Shown here piece after piece: positions 1 through 6,163 of a stretch of 32,214 bases of DNA. How positions within the stretch are numbered: position 1 is the first letter of the stretch; each line of letters opens with the position of its first letter. Below the pieces are notes generated by a model, which saw only the letters and a list, made by a program, of their open reading frames with translations, searched no databases and was not told the origin of the DNA. The stretch lies in the NCBI GenBank assembly GCA_021268355.1, contig JAJETY010000015.1, positions 1-32,214 of the forward strand, read 5' to 3'. A program made the translations under genes and the position numbers. Origin of the DNA: Candidatus Nitrosopumilus sp. GTDB lineage: Archaea > Thermoproteota > Nitrososphaeria > Nitrososphaerales > Nitrosopumilaceae.

Positions 1-1
1 G

Positions 2-74
2 GGCCCTCGAGGGGAATCGAACTCCTGTCCGAGGATCCACAATCCTCTATACTAACCACTGTACTACGAAGGCC
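2..74 (-). tRNA. tRNA-His (GTG anticodon)
   Basis: Read on the minus strand this folds as a full cloverleaf. The anticodon stem GAGGA/TCCTC encloses the loop TTGTGGA, giving anticodon GTG (His). The acceptor stem GCCTTCG/CGAGGGC leaves an extra encoded G at position -1 (base 74) facing a C discriminator (base 2), which is the identity pair of tRNA-His. The T-loop is TTCGATT. The T-stem has one A-C mismatch (AGGAG/CCCCT). Base 1 would be the first C of a CCA tail, but the window ends there, so an encoded CCA cannot be judged. No intron is seen. Confidence 0.95.
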
Positions 75-138
75 ACAAATAAGAAAAGAAGAGTATCCAG
101 TAATAATCTTTGATTTTTTATGAAAATCAGACTGTAGA

Positions 139-147
139 TTTATTATT
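139..147 (+). promoter_or_regulatory. TATA-like box of the 26-residue peptide gene
   Basis: The AT-rich run tttattatt is centred about 26 bp upstream of the ATG at 168. That places the expected transcription start at or next to the start codon, a leaderless arrangement. The divergent tRNA-His gene lies on the other side. Confidence 0.4.
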
Positions 148-167
148 AACTATGTGAAATTTCTATC

Positions 168-248
168 ATGAGATTTTGGTGGGTAGCAATGGCCATTACA
201 ATCGGACTAACATATTACGGTGGAATGTATTTACTTCCATACAAGTAA
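168..248 (+). CDS. 26-residue predicted membrane peptide
   Basis: An ATG-initiated frame of 26 codons ends in TAA. The peptide starts MRFWWVAMAITIGL, contains the run TYYGGMY, and ends LLPYK. It is a single hydrophobic, aromatic-rich segment flanked by Arg2 and a C-terminal Lys, as in a one-pass membrane peptide. No family is recognised and no function can be assigned. The main support for a real gene is the TATA-like run about 26 bp before the ATG, the same spacing seen before larger genes in this window. An accidental frame of this length is possible, so conservation would decide. Confidence 0.5.
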   Translation: MRFWWVAMAITIGLTYYGGMYLLPYK

Positions 249-271
249 ACAGAGCCTAAAATTTTAGCACG

Positions 272-299
272 ATTCGCAATTTTGCCACAGGCTGCGAAT
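272..299. repeat. 7-bp inverted repeat upstream of corA
   Basis: ATTCGCA (272-278) and TGCGAAT (293-299) form a perfect inverted repeat with a 14-nt spacer. It lies between the 26-residue gene and the corA promoter. It could be a transcription-factor site or the 3' hairpin of the upstream transcript. The sequence alone does not decide. Confidence 0.4.
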
Positions 300-322
300 T
301 TTATGCAGATTTTCAACGATCG

Positions 323-332
323 CTTTAAATTT
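323..332 (+). promoter_or_regulatory. TATA-like box of corA
   Basis: ctttaaattt is centred about 28 bp before the corA ATG at 356, placing transcription initiation at the start codon. No Shine-Dalgarno sequence precedes the ATG, consistent with a leaderless mRNA. Confidence 0.5.
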
Positions 333-355
333 GTTGTATCAGAGTATTTTTCGAC

Positions 356-1375
356 ATGCGAAAAGGATTCATTTCCAATAGATTACGTTCAGGAAGAAAA
401 ACCCTAGAGAGTTCTATTGAAAATAAAATGGAAACCATACAGGCAGAGAAATTCGTATGGATAGACTTGCAGAATCCAGATAGAGATGATGTTGAAAAAC
501 TAGCTGAAAAATACAATTTCAACACATTGAACATTGAAGACTGTATGACAAAATTTGAGCTGCCAAAACTAGACAGTTATGATGACCATTTCTTCGTAAT
601 TCTTCACTTTCCACCACTGACTCAGAAAGTCGGAATTTCAAAAAACAGTCAGTTATCAATATTCATAGGCAAAGATTTCCTAGTCACAGTACATCAAGGA
701 GACCTCAAACCACTTGTAGAACTAGTAGACATATGCAAATCAAATTCAGACGTCCAGAGAAAAAACAGAATATTACAGAAATCTTCAGGATTATTACTTC
801 ACGAGATTATTGACGTCTTAGTCGACGATCTCCTCCACACATCTAGAAAAATTATCGCCAATTTGGATGAAATAGAGGACAGAGTATTTGACGAAACAAA
901 ACCAGTTGCAAGAAGTATTGCGTTACTAAGAAGGGAAATTAACAGGTTAAGAAGGATTGCAACACCATTAAAGAAATTTGTCTTGGAAATTACAAGAAAT
1001 GTAAAAAAGTTTTCTGAAAGTGATGAAGATCTTCCATTGTATTTTGACGACGTAATAGACCACATTGACAAAGTAATTGAGACATTGGAGGAATCAAGAG
1101 AGACAATGGAAATTTACAAAGATACAGATTTTGTGCTAAGCACCGAAAAAACAAACAAAGTACTGGCAGTTCTAACAATTATCTTCACATTAGCTATTCC
1201 AGCAACAGTGATTGGAACATTTTATGGAATGAACGTCAATTTGCCCGGAGGAGTTGATGAAAATCCAATGTTTTTAGGGCCATTTACAACTTTCATAATC
1301 GTAATTCTTGCATCAGCAATTCCTGCAATTATGATGTTTACATATTTCAAAAAATTAGGCTGGATCAATAGCTAG
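356..1375 (+). CDS. corA: CorA-family magnesium/divalent cation transporter
   Basis: The 339-residue product has the CorA layout: a large soluble alpha/beta N-terminal domain, a long helical stretch (about 150-260) that forms the cytoplasmic funnel in family members, and two C-terminal membrane helices (about 265-290 and 308-330). The signature YGMNVN sits between the helices with GMN at residues 291-293, followed by an acidic periplasmic loop (GGVDENP). CorA proteins form pentameric Mg2+ channels, sometimes carrying Co2+ or Ni2+. The positively charged C-terminal tail (FKKLGWINS) is usual. The gene stands alone, with a TATA-like box at 323-332 and probably no leader. Family assignment is firm; the exact ion is inferred. 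Confidence 0.93.
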   Translation: MRKGFISNRLRSGRKTLESSIENKMETIQAEKFVWIDLQNPDRDDVEKLAEKYNFNTLNIEDCMTKFELPKLDSYDDHFFVILHFPPLTQKVGISKNSQLSIFIGKDFLVTVHQGDLKPLVELVDICKSNSDVQRKNRILQKSSGLLLHEIIDVLVDDLLHTSRKIIANLDEIEDRVFDETKPVARSIALLRREINRLRRIATPLKKFVLEITRNVKKFSESDEDLPLYFDDVIDHIDKVIETLEESRETMEIYKDTDFVLSTEKTNKVLAVLTIIFTLAIPATVIGTFYGMNVNLPGGVDENPMFLGPFTTFIIVILASAIPAIMMFTYFKKLGWINS

Positions 1376-1409
1376 AGAAATCATAACATCATCTCATTCA
1401 AAAATGATC

Positions 1410-1437
1410 TTAGATAAATAGAAGATAATTTATCTAA
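1410..1437. promoter_or_regulatory. 10-bp inverted repeat over the promoter of the TGRGTG protein
   Basis: TTAGATAAAT (1410-1419) and ATTTATCTAA (1428-1437) are exact reverse complements separated by 8 nt. The left arm contains the likely TATA box (ATAAATA, 1414-1420), about 26 bp before the ATG at 1442, and the right arm ends 4 nt before that ATG. A dimeric factor bound here would block TBP or polymerase, so this is a candidate operator. AT-rich DNA raises the chance background, but ten perfect pairs exactly on the core promoter are notable. Confidence 0.5.
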
Positions 1438-1441
1438 TTTC

Positions 1442-1714
1442 ATGGGCAAAATTAGAATACGAACTGGAAGGGGAACAGGAACTATTGAAGTTGATGATGA
1501 TCCCAAAAAATGGTCTGGAGACGAATTTAGAAAAATTCAAGAAGCCAGAAAGAAAGCTGCTGGAAACAGAATGGTCCATACGGGTAGAGGAACAGGTTCA
1601 AGAAAGCTTTCAGATATGCCAGAACCAAAGGCTAGACCATCAACAGAAGGAATGACCAGAATTACTGGCAGAGGAACAGGTTCAAGAAAGAGCACAAACA
1701 CAGGTTCCGGATAA
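1442..1714 (+). CDS. Small basic protein with three TGRGTG repeats, function unknown
   Basis: The 90-residue product is highly charged and has no hydrophobic core or membrane segment. The hexapeptide TGRGTG occurs three times, at residues 8-13, 47-52 and 75-80. The second and third copies share the longer form TGRGTGSRK. Between copies 1 and 2 lies an amphipathic, lysine-rich helix (about 25-40, DEFRKIQEARKKAAGNR). The family is not recognised. Gly/Arg-rich repeats often contact nucleic acids, so RNA or DNA binding is a reasonable inference, but no known domain supports it. The gene is monocistronic, has its own TATA-like box inside a 10-bp inverted repeat, and converges on the transaldolase gene. 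Confidence 0.75.
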   Translation: MGKIRIRTGRGTGTIEVDDDPKKWSGDEFRKIQEARKKAAGNRMVHTGRGTGSRKLSDMPEPKARPSTEGMTRITGRGTGSRKSTNTGSG

Positions 1715-1754
1715 TATTTTTCCTCAAAACTTCATTTTTGTGAAAATTCTAAAA

Positions 1755-2423
1755 TTAAATTTTGATATCAGGATTCTCGGCTTTGACTTTTTCCCAGTCC
1801 TTTAGGAAGTTGTCCAAACCAATTTTCGTTAATGGGTGTTCAAGCATCTTATCCAAAACACCCGGAGGAAGTGTTACAACGTCTGCTCCAATCTTTGCAG
1901 CTTCAACTACATGCATTGGGTGACGAACACTAGCAACAAGGATTTCAGTTTTCAGGTGAGGATAATTTTGAAATATTTCTTTAATATCTTGAATCAAATT
2001 CATCCCATCTTGACCAATATCGTCCAATCTTCCAATAAATGGACTGACATATTTTGCGCCAGATTTTGCTGCAAGAAGAGCTTGATTTGGAGAGAAAACC
2101 AAGGTCACATTTACAGGAATGCCTTCTGATGATAGTGATTTACATGCTTTAAGACCATCAGGAGTCATAGGAACTTTAACAACGACGTTTTCTCCATACT
2201 GACGCAATCGTTTTCCTTCTTCAATCATTCCAGAGAATTCAGTACTAACTACTTCTAGACTAACATCACCCTTGATGATTTTTGTAATTTCTTCCATTGC
2301 ATCTTTGGGATTACCTTTTTCTTTTGACATGAGTGATGGATTTGTTGTAATTCCATCAAGTAATCCCATATCATTGAATTTTTTTATTGATTCTAAATTT
2401 GCAGTATCAAGAAAAATTTTCAT
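1755..2423 (-). CDS. tal: Transaldolase (TalC/MipB-type, small form)
   Basis: The 222-residue product matches the short transaldolase / fructose-6-phosphate aldolase family, a single TIM barrel of about 215-220 residues. It opens MKIFLDTANLESIKKF and has GITTNPSLMSKE, VVKVPMT (the lysine of this strand is the expected Schiff-base residue) and ASVRHPMHVVEAAKIGADVVTLPP near the end. Transaldolase moves a dihydroxyacetone unit between sugar phosphates in the non-oxidative pentose phosphate pathway. The ATG overlaps the stop of the upstream transketolase gene by 4 nt (ATGA), so the two are translationally coupled. Transaldolase is preferred over F6P aldolase because of the neighbours, but the two activities are hard to separate by eye. 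Confidence 0.9.
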   Translation of the reverse strand: MKIFLDTANLESIKKFNDMGLLDGITTNPSLMSKEKGNPKDAMEEITKIIKGDVSLEVVSTEFSGMIEEGKRLRQYGENVVVKVPMTPDGLKACKSLSSEGIPVNVTLVFSPNQALLAAKSGAKYVSPFIGRLDDIGQDGMNLIQDIKEIFQNYPHLKTEILVASVRHPMHVVEAAKIGADVVTLPPGVLDKMLEHPLTKIGLDNFLKDWEKVKAENPDIKI

Positions 2424-3394
2424 AGTTTTTTACTCCTAATTTCTTTAACTTGCTTTACCATATTAAAAGATGTTATTCCATGTTTTTCTAACAGAAGAGG
2501 AATCTCTTCATCTCTAGCAGATTCGCCAAACATATCTTGAGCACCAATTCTTTTTATTGGAACAGGGTATGATTCAGAAACGGATTCAGCAACTGCAGAA
2601 CCCATCCCTCCAATAATATTATGTTCTTCTGCAGTTACAATGCATCCTGTTTCGCGCGCTGCTTTTTCTAAAATCTCATTGTCAATCGGTTTAATTGAAA
2701 ACATATCCAAAACCCTACAAGAAATTCCATCTTGTTGAAGTGTTTCTGCAGCTTCCAAAGCCATCCTCACAGTGATCCCACATGCAGCAATTGTACAATC
2801 CGAACCATCTCTCAATGTGATTCCTTTTCCAGTTTCAAAGTTTTGGGAATCTGTATGAACTAAAGGTGTTTTAGATCTTGCCATTCTCATGTAGAATGGT
2901 CCATATTCAGTTGCCATCAAAGATGTAAGTTTTGAAACCGCAATGGTGTCTGCAGGAATAAAGACTCGAAAATTTGGAATGACTCTCATGATTGCAATGT
3001 CTTCTATTTGTTGATGAGAACCACCATCAGGTCCAACGGATAGACCTCCATGTGAAACAACGAATTTAACATTCAGTCCTTTTTTGCCAGGAGGGGAAGG
3101 ATAAGCTACATTGTTTCTAATTTGATCAACAGCTCTTCCGGGTAAAAATATAGCATAAGTACTTGCAAAAGGAATTTTTCCAGATACTGCCAAGCCAGCA
3201 GAAGTAGTGACAAGATTTGCTTCTGCAATTCCAACATTGAAAAATCGGTCAGGGAACTCTTTTCCAAATTCAGATGTCTTGAGAGAATCAGTTGTGTCTG
3301 CTCCCAAAACTACAACATTTGGATTTTCTTTACCTAATTTGATTAGGGCATTGGAGTATTCTGAACGCATATCAGTCATTACTGGTTCATTCAA
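2420..3394 (-). CDS. Transketolase, C-terminal subunit (split enzyme)
   Basis: The 324-residue product covers the pyrimidine-binding and C-terminal domains of transketolase. It has the domain start DMRSEYSNALIKLGKENPNV, the GIAEANLV motif containing the glutamate that activates thiamine diphosphate, and SHGGLSVGPDGGSHQ. A C-terminal domain with EEHNIIGGMGSAVAE follows. Archaea commonly encode transketolase as two polypeptides, and the partner is the gene just upstream, overlapping by 4 nt (ATGA). The complex transfers two-carbon ketol units between sugar phosphates and supplies ribose 5-phosphate and erythrose 4-phosphate. The distal transaldolase gene overlaps its end in the same way, so three coupled genes form one operon. 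Confidence 0.93.
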   Translation of the reverse strand: MNEPVMTDMRSEYSNALIKLGKENPNVVVLGADTTDSLKTSEFGKEFPDRFFNVGIAEANLVTTSAGLAVSGKIPFASTYAIFLPGRAVDQIRNNVAYPSPPGKKGLNVKFVVSHGGLSVGPDGGSHQQIEDIAIMRVIPNFRVFIPADTIAVSKLTSLMATEYGPFYMRMARSKTPLVHTDSQNFETGKGITLRDGSDCTIAACGITVRMALEAAETLQQDGISCRVLDMFSIKPIDNEILEKAARETGCIVTAEEHNIIGGMGSAVAESVSESYPVPIKRIGAQDMFGESARDEEIPLLLEKHGITSFNMVKQVKEIRSKKL

Positions 3395-5058
3395 AGATAT
3401 CCTCTCTCCTGAGCAATTTTTTTAATTTCTTCTTTTTTTTCTCCAACAACATGCAATCCAATCCATTTCTTTACCAATTCTGTTCCTCCAAGCTCATTTG
3501 CTTTATCAAGTAACAGTCCTCTTCTAGACTTCAACACCTCATTTCTAAAGTCTCTAATTGCATCTCTAACATCCTGTTGTCCAATAATGGCACCTCCTCC
3601 AACAAAGGCACGTGCGCCATCTGCAAAAACTGAGCCAATATTTTCAAGATTCACTCCACCATCAGCCTCAATATATCCCGAAAAATTATGCTCCTTTAGT
3701 ATCACATTGAGTCTAGCCATTTTATCATGTGTCTCTTCTATGTATTTTTGACCAGATTTTCCAGGAACTACAGACATTACAATCAATTGATCAAGTGATG
3801 GAATAAAGTTGTAAAACCATTCAGGTAATTCGGTATCAGGATTTATCGCAAAACCAACACCAACCTGATTTTGTTTTAAGATATCATGAATTTCTCCAAA
3901 ACTTGATGCATCAGTAACTTCTGCATGGACAGTGATAATATCACTTCCAGCATCAATGTAATCTCTGACATGTTTTACAGGATCATTGATCATCAGATGT
4001 GAGTCAAATGGAATTACTGTGAGCGGTCTTAGTTCTTTGATTTTAGTATGATCAAATGTTTTGTTTGGAACAAATTGACCATCCATTACATCAAGGTGAA
4101 TATAATCAGCCCTTCCAGATACACATCGCTTAACTTCATTTTCAAGGTTTGTCATATCACCGGCAATTATTGATGGGGCAATCATGAACTGAGAATCCAG
4201 TTCCATGTTGATTATTGGAACAACATCTGTATCCGGAGCTTTTCCGTGCCATGCAGGATTGTCTTCCATATGTTCCACAGATTTTCCTTTAATTGTTCTG
4301 GAAATGATTATTGTCGGAACGCCTTTGGTTGCATTTGCTTTTGCAATAGCAGAGTCAATCTGCTCTACTCTATGACCATCAATTTCAATCACATTCCAAC
4401 CAAATGCTCTCCATTTATCTCCAGTTTTCCATCGAGATGCATCTTTCCACATCTCAGAAAGATTGTCACTTTCCAATTTTTTATCAAGAGGCATAATTTT
4501 TTCAGTGTAGGAATCCTGTTGAATGAAGTTTCGGTCCAAGAAAGCAGTAAGATTATCAACTTTGTATTTTGCTGCAGTCATAGCAGCCTCCCACACTTGA
4601 CCTTCGTCAGATTCCCCGTCACCCATAATTGTGTAAACATGATAATCTTTAGAATCAATTTTTCCAGCCAGAGCAATACCAACAGAATAGGACAAACCAG
4701 TTCCTAACGAACCTCCACAAAATTCTACACCGGGACACTTCAAGTCAGGATGTCCTTGTAATTTACTTCCAAATTTTCTCAGAGTGTCTAGTTCTGATTC
4801 AGGGAAATATCCTGCAACAGCCATGTTTGAAAATAAACCTGGGGCTGCATGACCTTTGGATAAAACTAAACGATCTCGATCTTCCCATTGAGGATTTTTT
4901 GGATCAAATTTCAGATATTTGTTAAATAAACAACCTAAAATCTCTGCCATTGAAAATGAGCCACCTGGGTGACCAGAACCAGCAGTGTTTGTGCCTCTGA
5001 TTACTAATTTTCGAGCTCTAAGAACATTTTTCTTTATTTGATAATAATTGAGCCCCAT
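3391..5058 (-). CDS. Fusion of transketolase N-terminal subunit and ribulose-phosphate 3-epimerase
   Basis: One uninterrupted 555-codon frame encodes two enzymes. Residues 1 to about 287 are the thiamine-diphosphate-binding half of transketolase, with GSGHPGGS (27-34), SKGHAAPG (67-74), GDGESDEGQ (147-155) and the typical end NPAWHGKAP. Residues about 291-508 are a ribulose-phosphate 3-epimerase barrel, with MIAPSIIAGD, HLDVMDG (321-327), DSHLM (352-356), VHAE, VPGKSGQ and EADGGVN (465-471); the barrel's catalytic acids and metal ligands are in place. A 47-residue charged tail (about 509-555) belongs to neither. It is the first gene of a coupled operon with the transketolase C-terminal subunit and transaldolase, so three steps of the non-oxidative pentose phosphate pathway sit together. 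A TATA-like box at 5080-5090 suggests a leaderless ATG. Confidence 0.92.
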   Translation of the reverse strand: MGLNYYQIKKNVLRARKLVIRGTNTAGSGHPGGSFSMAEILGCLFNKYLKFDPKNPQWEDRDRLVLSKGHAAPGLFSNMAVAGYFPESELDTLRKFGSKLQGHPDLKCPGVEFCGGSLGTGLSYSVGIALAGKIDSKDYHVYTIMGDGESDEGQVWEAAMTAAKYKVDNLTAFLDRNFIQQDSYTEKIMPLDKKLESDNLSEMWKDASRWKTGDKWRAFGWNVIEIDGHRVEQIDSAIAKANATKGVPTIIISRTIKGKSVEHMEDNPAWHGKAPDTDVVPIINMELDSQFMIAPSIIAGDMTNLENEVKRCVSGRADYIHLDVMDGQFVPNKTFDHTKIKELRPLTVIPFDSHLMINDPVKHVRDYIDAGSDIITVHAEVTDASSFGEIHDILKQNQVGVGFAINPDTELPEWFYNFIPSLDQLIVMSVVPGKSGQKYIEETHDKMARLNVILKEHNFSGYIEADGGVNLENIGSVFADGARAFVGGGAIIGQQDVRDAIRDFRNEVLKSRRGLLLDKANELGGTELVKKWIGLHVVGEKKEEIKKIAQERGYL

Positions 5059-5079
5059 ATCGATCGTTTTGACTCCAAA

Positions 5080-5090
5080 TTTAATAAAAA
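5080..5090 (-). promoter_or_regulatory. TATA-like box of the pentose-phosphate operon
   Basis: On the minus strand the run TTTTTATTAAA is centred 27 bp before the ATG at 5058, which predicts transcription starting at the start codon of the fused transketolase-epimerase gene. Confidence 0.5.
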
Positions 5091-5192
5091 TCTACTTCCG
5101 AAATTTTTCAGGATTTTCCAAAAGTGTTTAGAGGATCGAAAAACAACAGATCACAAGATTCAATGAATTTACAATAGTTTAATTACAACACA

Positions 5193-5214
5193 ATCTTTCA
5201 AGTTTTTGAAAGAT
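5193..5214. promoter_or_regulatory. Perfect 9-bp palindrome abutting the start codon of the zinc-ribbon gene
   Basis: Bases 5193-5201 (ATCTTTCAA) pair perfectly with 5206-5214 (TTGAAAGAT) around the 4-nt loop GTTT, and the ATG follows directly at 5215. If transcription starts upstream, the mRNA would carry a hairpin against its start codon. If it starts about 27 bp after the TATA-like run at 5178-5186, the element is a DNA operator over the initiation site. Either reading implies control of expression; which one holds is not visible. Confidence 0.5.
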
Positions 5215-5523
5215 ATGTCATTTGGTGAAGAAAGAGAAATGCACACAGCAAAATGTGGCGATTGTGGAAATGAATGCCAAGTACCATTCAAACCTAAAGA
5301 AGACAGACCTGTTTATTGCAGAGAATGCTTCCCAAACCACAGACCACAAAGACGCAGTAGTGACAGATTCGGAAGATCACGATTCAACAGACAGAGAGAA
5401 ATGCACACAGCAAAATGTGGCGATTGTGGAAATGAATGCCAAGTACCATTCAAACCTAAAGAAGACAGACCTGTTTATTGCAGAGAATGCTTCCCAAACC
5501 ACAGACAGAGCACTAGTGTCTAG
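5215..5523 (+). CDS. Double zinc-ribbon protein
   Basis: The 102-residue product has two identical zinc-ribbon modules. Each reads EMHTAKCGDCGNECQVPF, then a short linker and VYCRECF, giving a CxxC...CxxC knuckle pair. They are joined by a basic, Ser/Arg-rich linker (RPQRRSSDRFGRSRFNRQ). The CxxCG...VPFKP...YCxxC pattern is found in short zinc-ribbon proteins and in tails of some RNA helicases, so nucleic-acid binding is a fair inference. The ATG at 5215 is preferred to a TTG at 5206 because the TTG lies inside a hairpin and no TATA box is positioned for it. The two modules are identical in DNA as well as in protein over 112 bp. A perfect palindrome precedes the start codon. Confidence 0.85.
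   Translation: MSFGEEREMHTAKCGDCGNECQVPFKPKEDRPVYCRECFPNHRPQRRSSDRFGRSRFNRQREMHTAKCGDCGNECQVPFKPKEDRPVYCRECFPNHRQSTSV
5233..5506. repeat. 112-bp perfect direct repeat inside the zinc-ribbon gene
   Basis: Bases 5233-5344 and 5395-5506 are identical over 112 bp, offset by 162 bp, a multiple of three. Each copy encodes one zinc-ribbon module. Third codon positions are identical as well, so the duplication is recent or is maintained by gene conversion. A read-assembly artefact is less likely because the flanks and the linker between copies are unique. Confidence 0.95.
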
Positions 5524-5564
5524 AAGAAGCAAGTATTTTTAATTAAATTCATTCTACTTTTTGT

Positions 5565-5960
5565 ATGAGACTTAATCAAGATTCTCCAATTGTTGTTTTT
5601 GACAATCAATGTTATCTATGCGTGAAATTTGCAAAATTTGTTGATTTTTTTGGCAGAGGAAAAATGAAGATGGTAGGACACTACACGGAGGAAGGAGAAA
5701 CCATTCGAGAGAAAATTTTGGACGAATCAGCATTGGAGATGTTTTGGTTCATAGATGAAAAAAGAGCATATGGTGGAAGATCAGCTTTACTCCCAGTGAT
5801 CAAAACAATTTTTTCAAATAAGCCTAAAAGATTTGCATCTTTGGGAATTAAAGAGCAATGTACGCAAGATTGTAAAACAGTTAAAGCAGTTTTTGTTAGA
5901 TCAACTAGTTTGATTACAAATAGCAAAATTATAGAAATCAGAGATGAAGATAATATTTGA
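5565..5960 (+). CDS. DCC-like (DUF393-type) thiol-disulfide protein
   Basis: The 131-residue product begins with a short beta strand leading into FDNQCYLCVKFAKFV (residues 12-26). This matches the DxxCxxC motif and following helix of the DCC family, a thioredoxin-like fold. Later segments also fit: ALEMFWFIDEKRAYGGRSAL corresponds to the usual strand and 'sAl' region. A second Cys pair (CTQDC, about 98-102) is not part of the standard motif. DCC proteins are predicted thiol-disulfide oxidoreductases, but substrates are mostly unknown. There is no signal peptide, so a cytosolic role is likely. It follows the zinc-ribbon gene by 41 bp with an AT-rich box of its own. Similarity is judged by motif only. 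Confidence 0.65.
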   Translation: MRLNQDSPIVVFDNQCYLCVKFAKFVDFFGRGKMKMVGHYTEEGETIREKILDESALEMFWFIDEKRAYGGRSALLPVIKTIFSNKPKRFASLGIKEQCTQDCKTVKAVFVRSTSLITNSKIIEIRDEDNI

Positions 5961-6130
5961 ATACTAAAAATATATTTTAATTTCAAAATATTTCAAAAAG
6001 GCTTTTCTTAAACCAACAAAATCCATAACACATAGCAAGAATAAGAAATCCTCAAAAATTGAAGATTAGAAAATGCTAAATTCAATTAGTTTCTGCCAAT
6101 CAAGTATATAGAAAATTTAACAATTCAAAA

Positions 6131-6140
6131 ATCTAAATAA
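6131..6140 (+). promoter_or_regulatory. TATA-like box of the leucyl aminopeptidase gene
   Basis: atctaaataa is centred about 27 bp before the ATG at 6164, so the transcript probably begins at the start codon. The rest of the 203-bp gap from 5961 to 6163 is AT-rich and shows no other recognisable feature. Confidence 0.45.
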
Positions 6141-6163
6141 GACTAGGAAAATTATAGTTAAGT

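Noticed and set aside
1-75. tRNA-His seemed at first to lack the encoded G at -1.
   Set aside because: Shifting the acceptor stem by one base gives seven perfect pairs or wobble pairs, with G at 74 opposite the C discriminator at 2, and a proper TTCGATT T-loop. The extra G is encoded.
1836-2129. A 97-codon plus-strand frame opposite the transaldolase gene.
   Set aside because: It is antisense to a well-recognised gene and has a composition unlike a real protein.
5206-5214. TTG start for the zinc-ribbon gene.
   Set aside because: The TTG lies within the hairpin arm, and the ATG nine bases later gives a normal start.
5222-5542. A 106-codon open frame overlapping the zinc-ribbon gene in another frame.
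   Set aside because: It stays open only because the same 112 bp is repeated in phase. It has no promoter of its own, and the zinc-ribbon frame has clear motifs.
5961-6163. Possible small gene or RNA in the 203-bp AT-rich gap.
   Set aside because: Only very short frames and no stable structure were seen. The only feature is the TATA-like box of the aminopeptidase gene.
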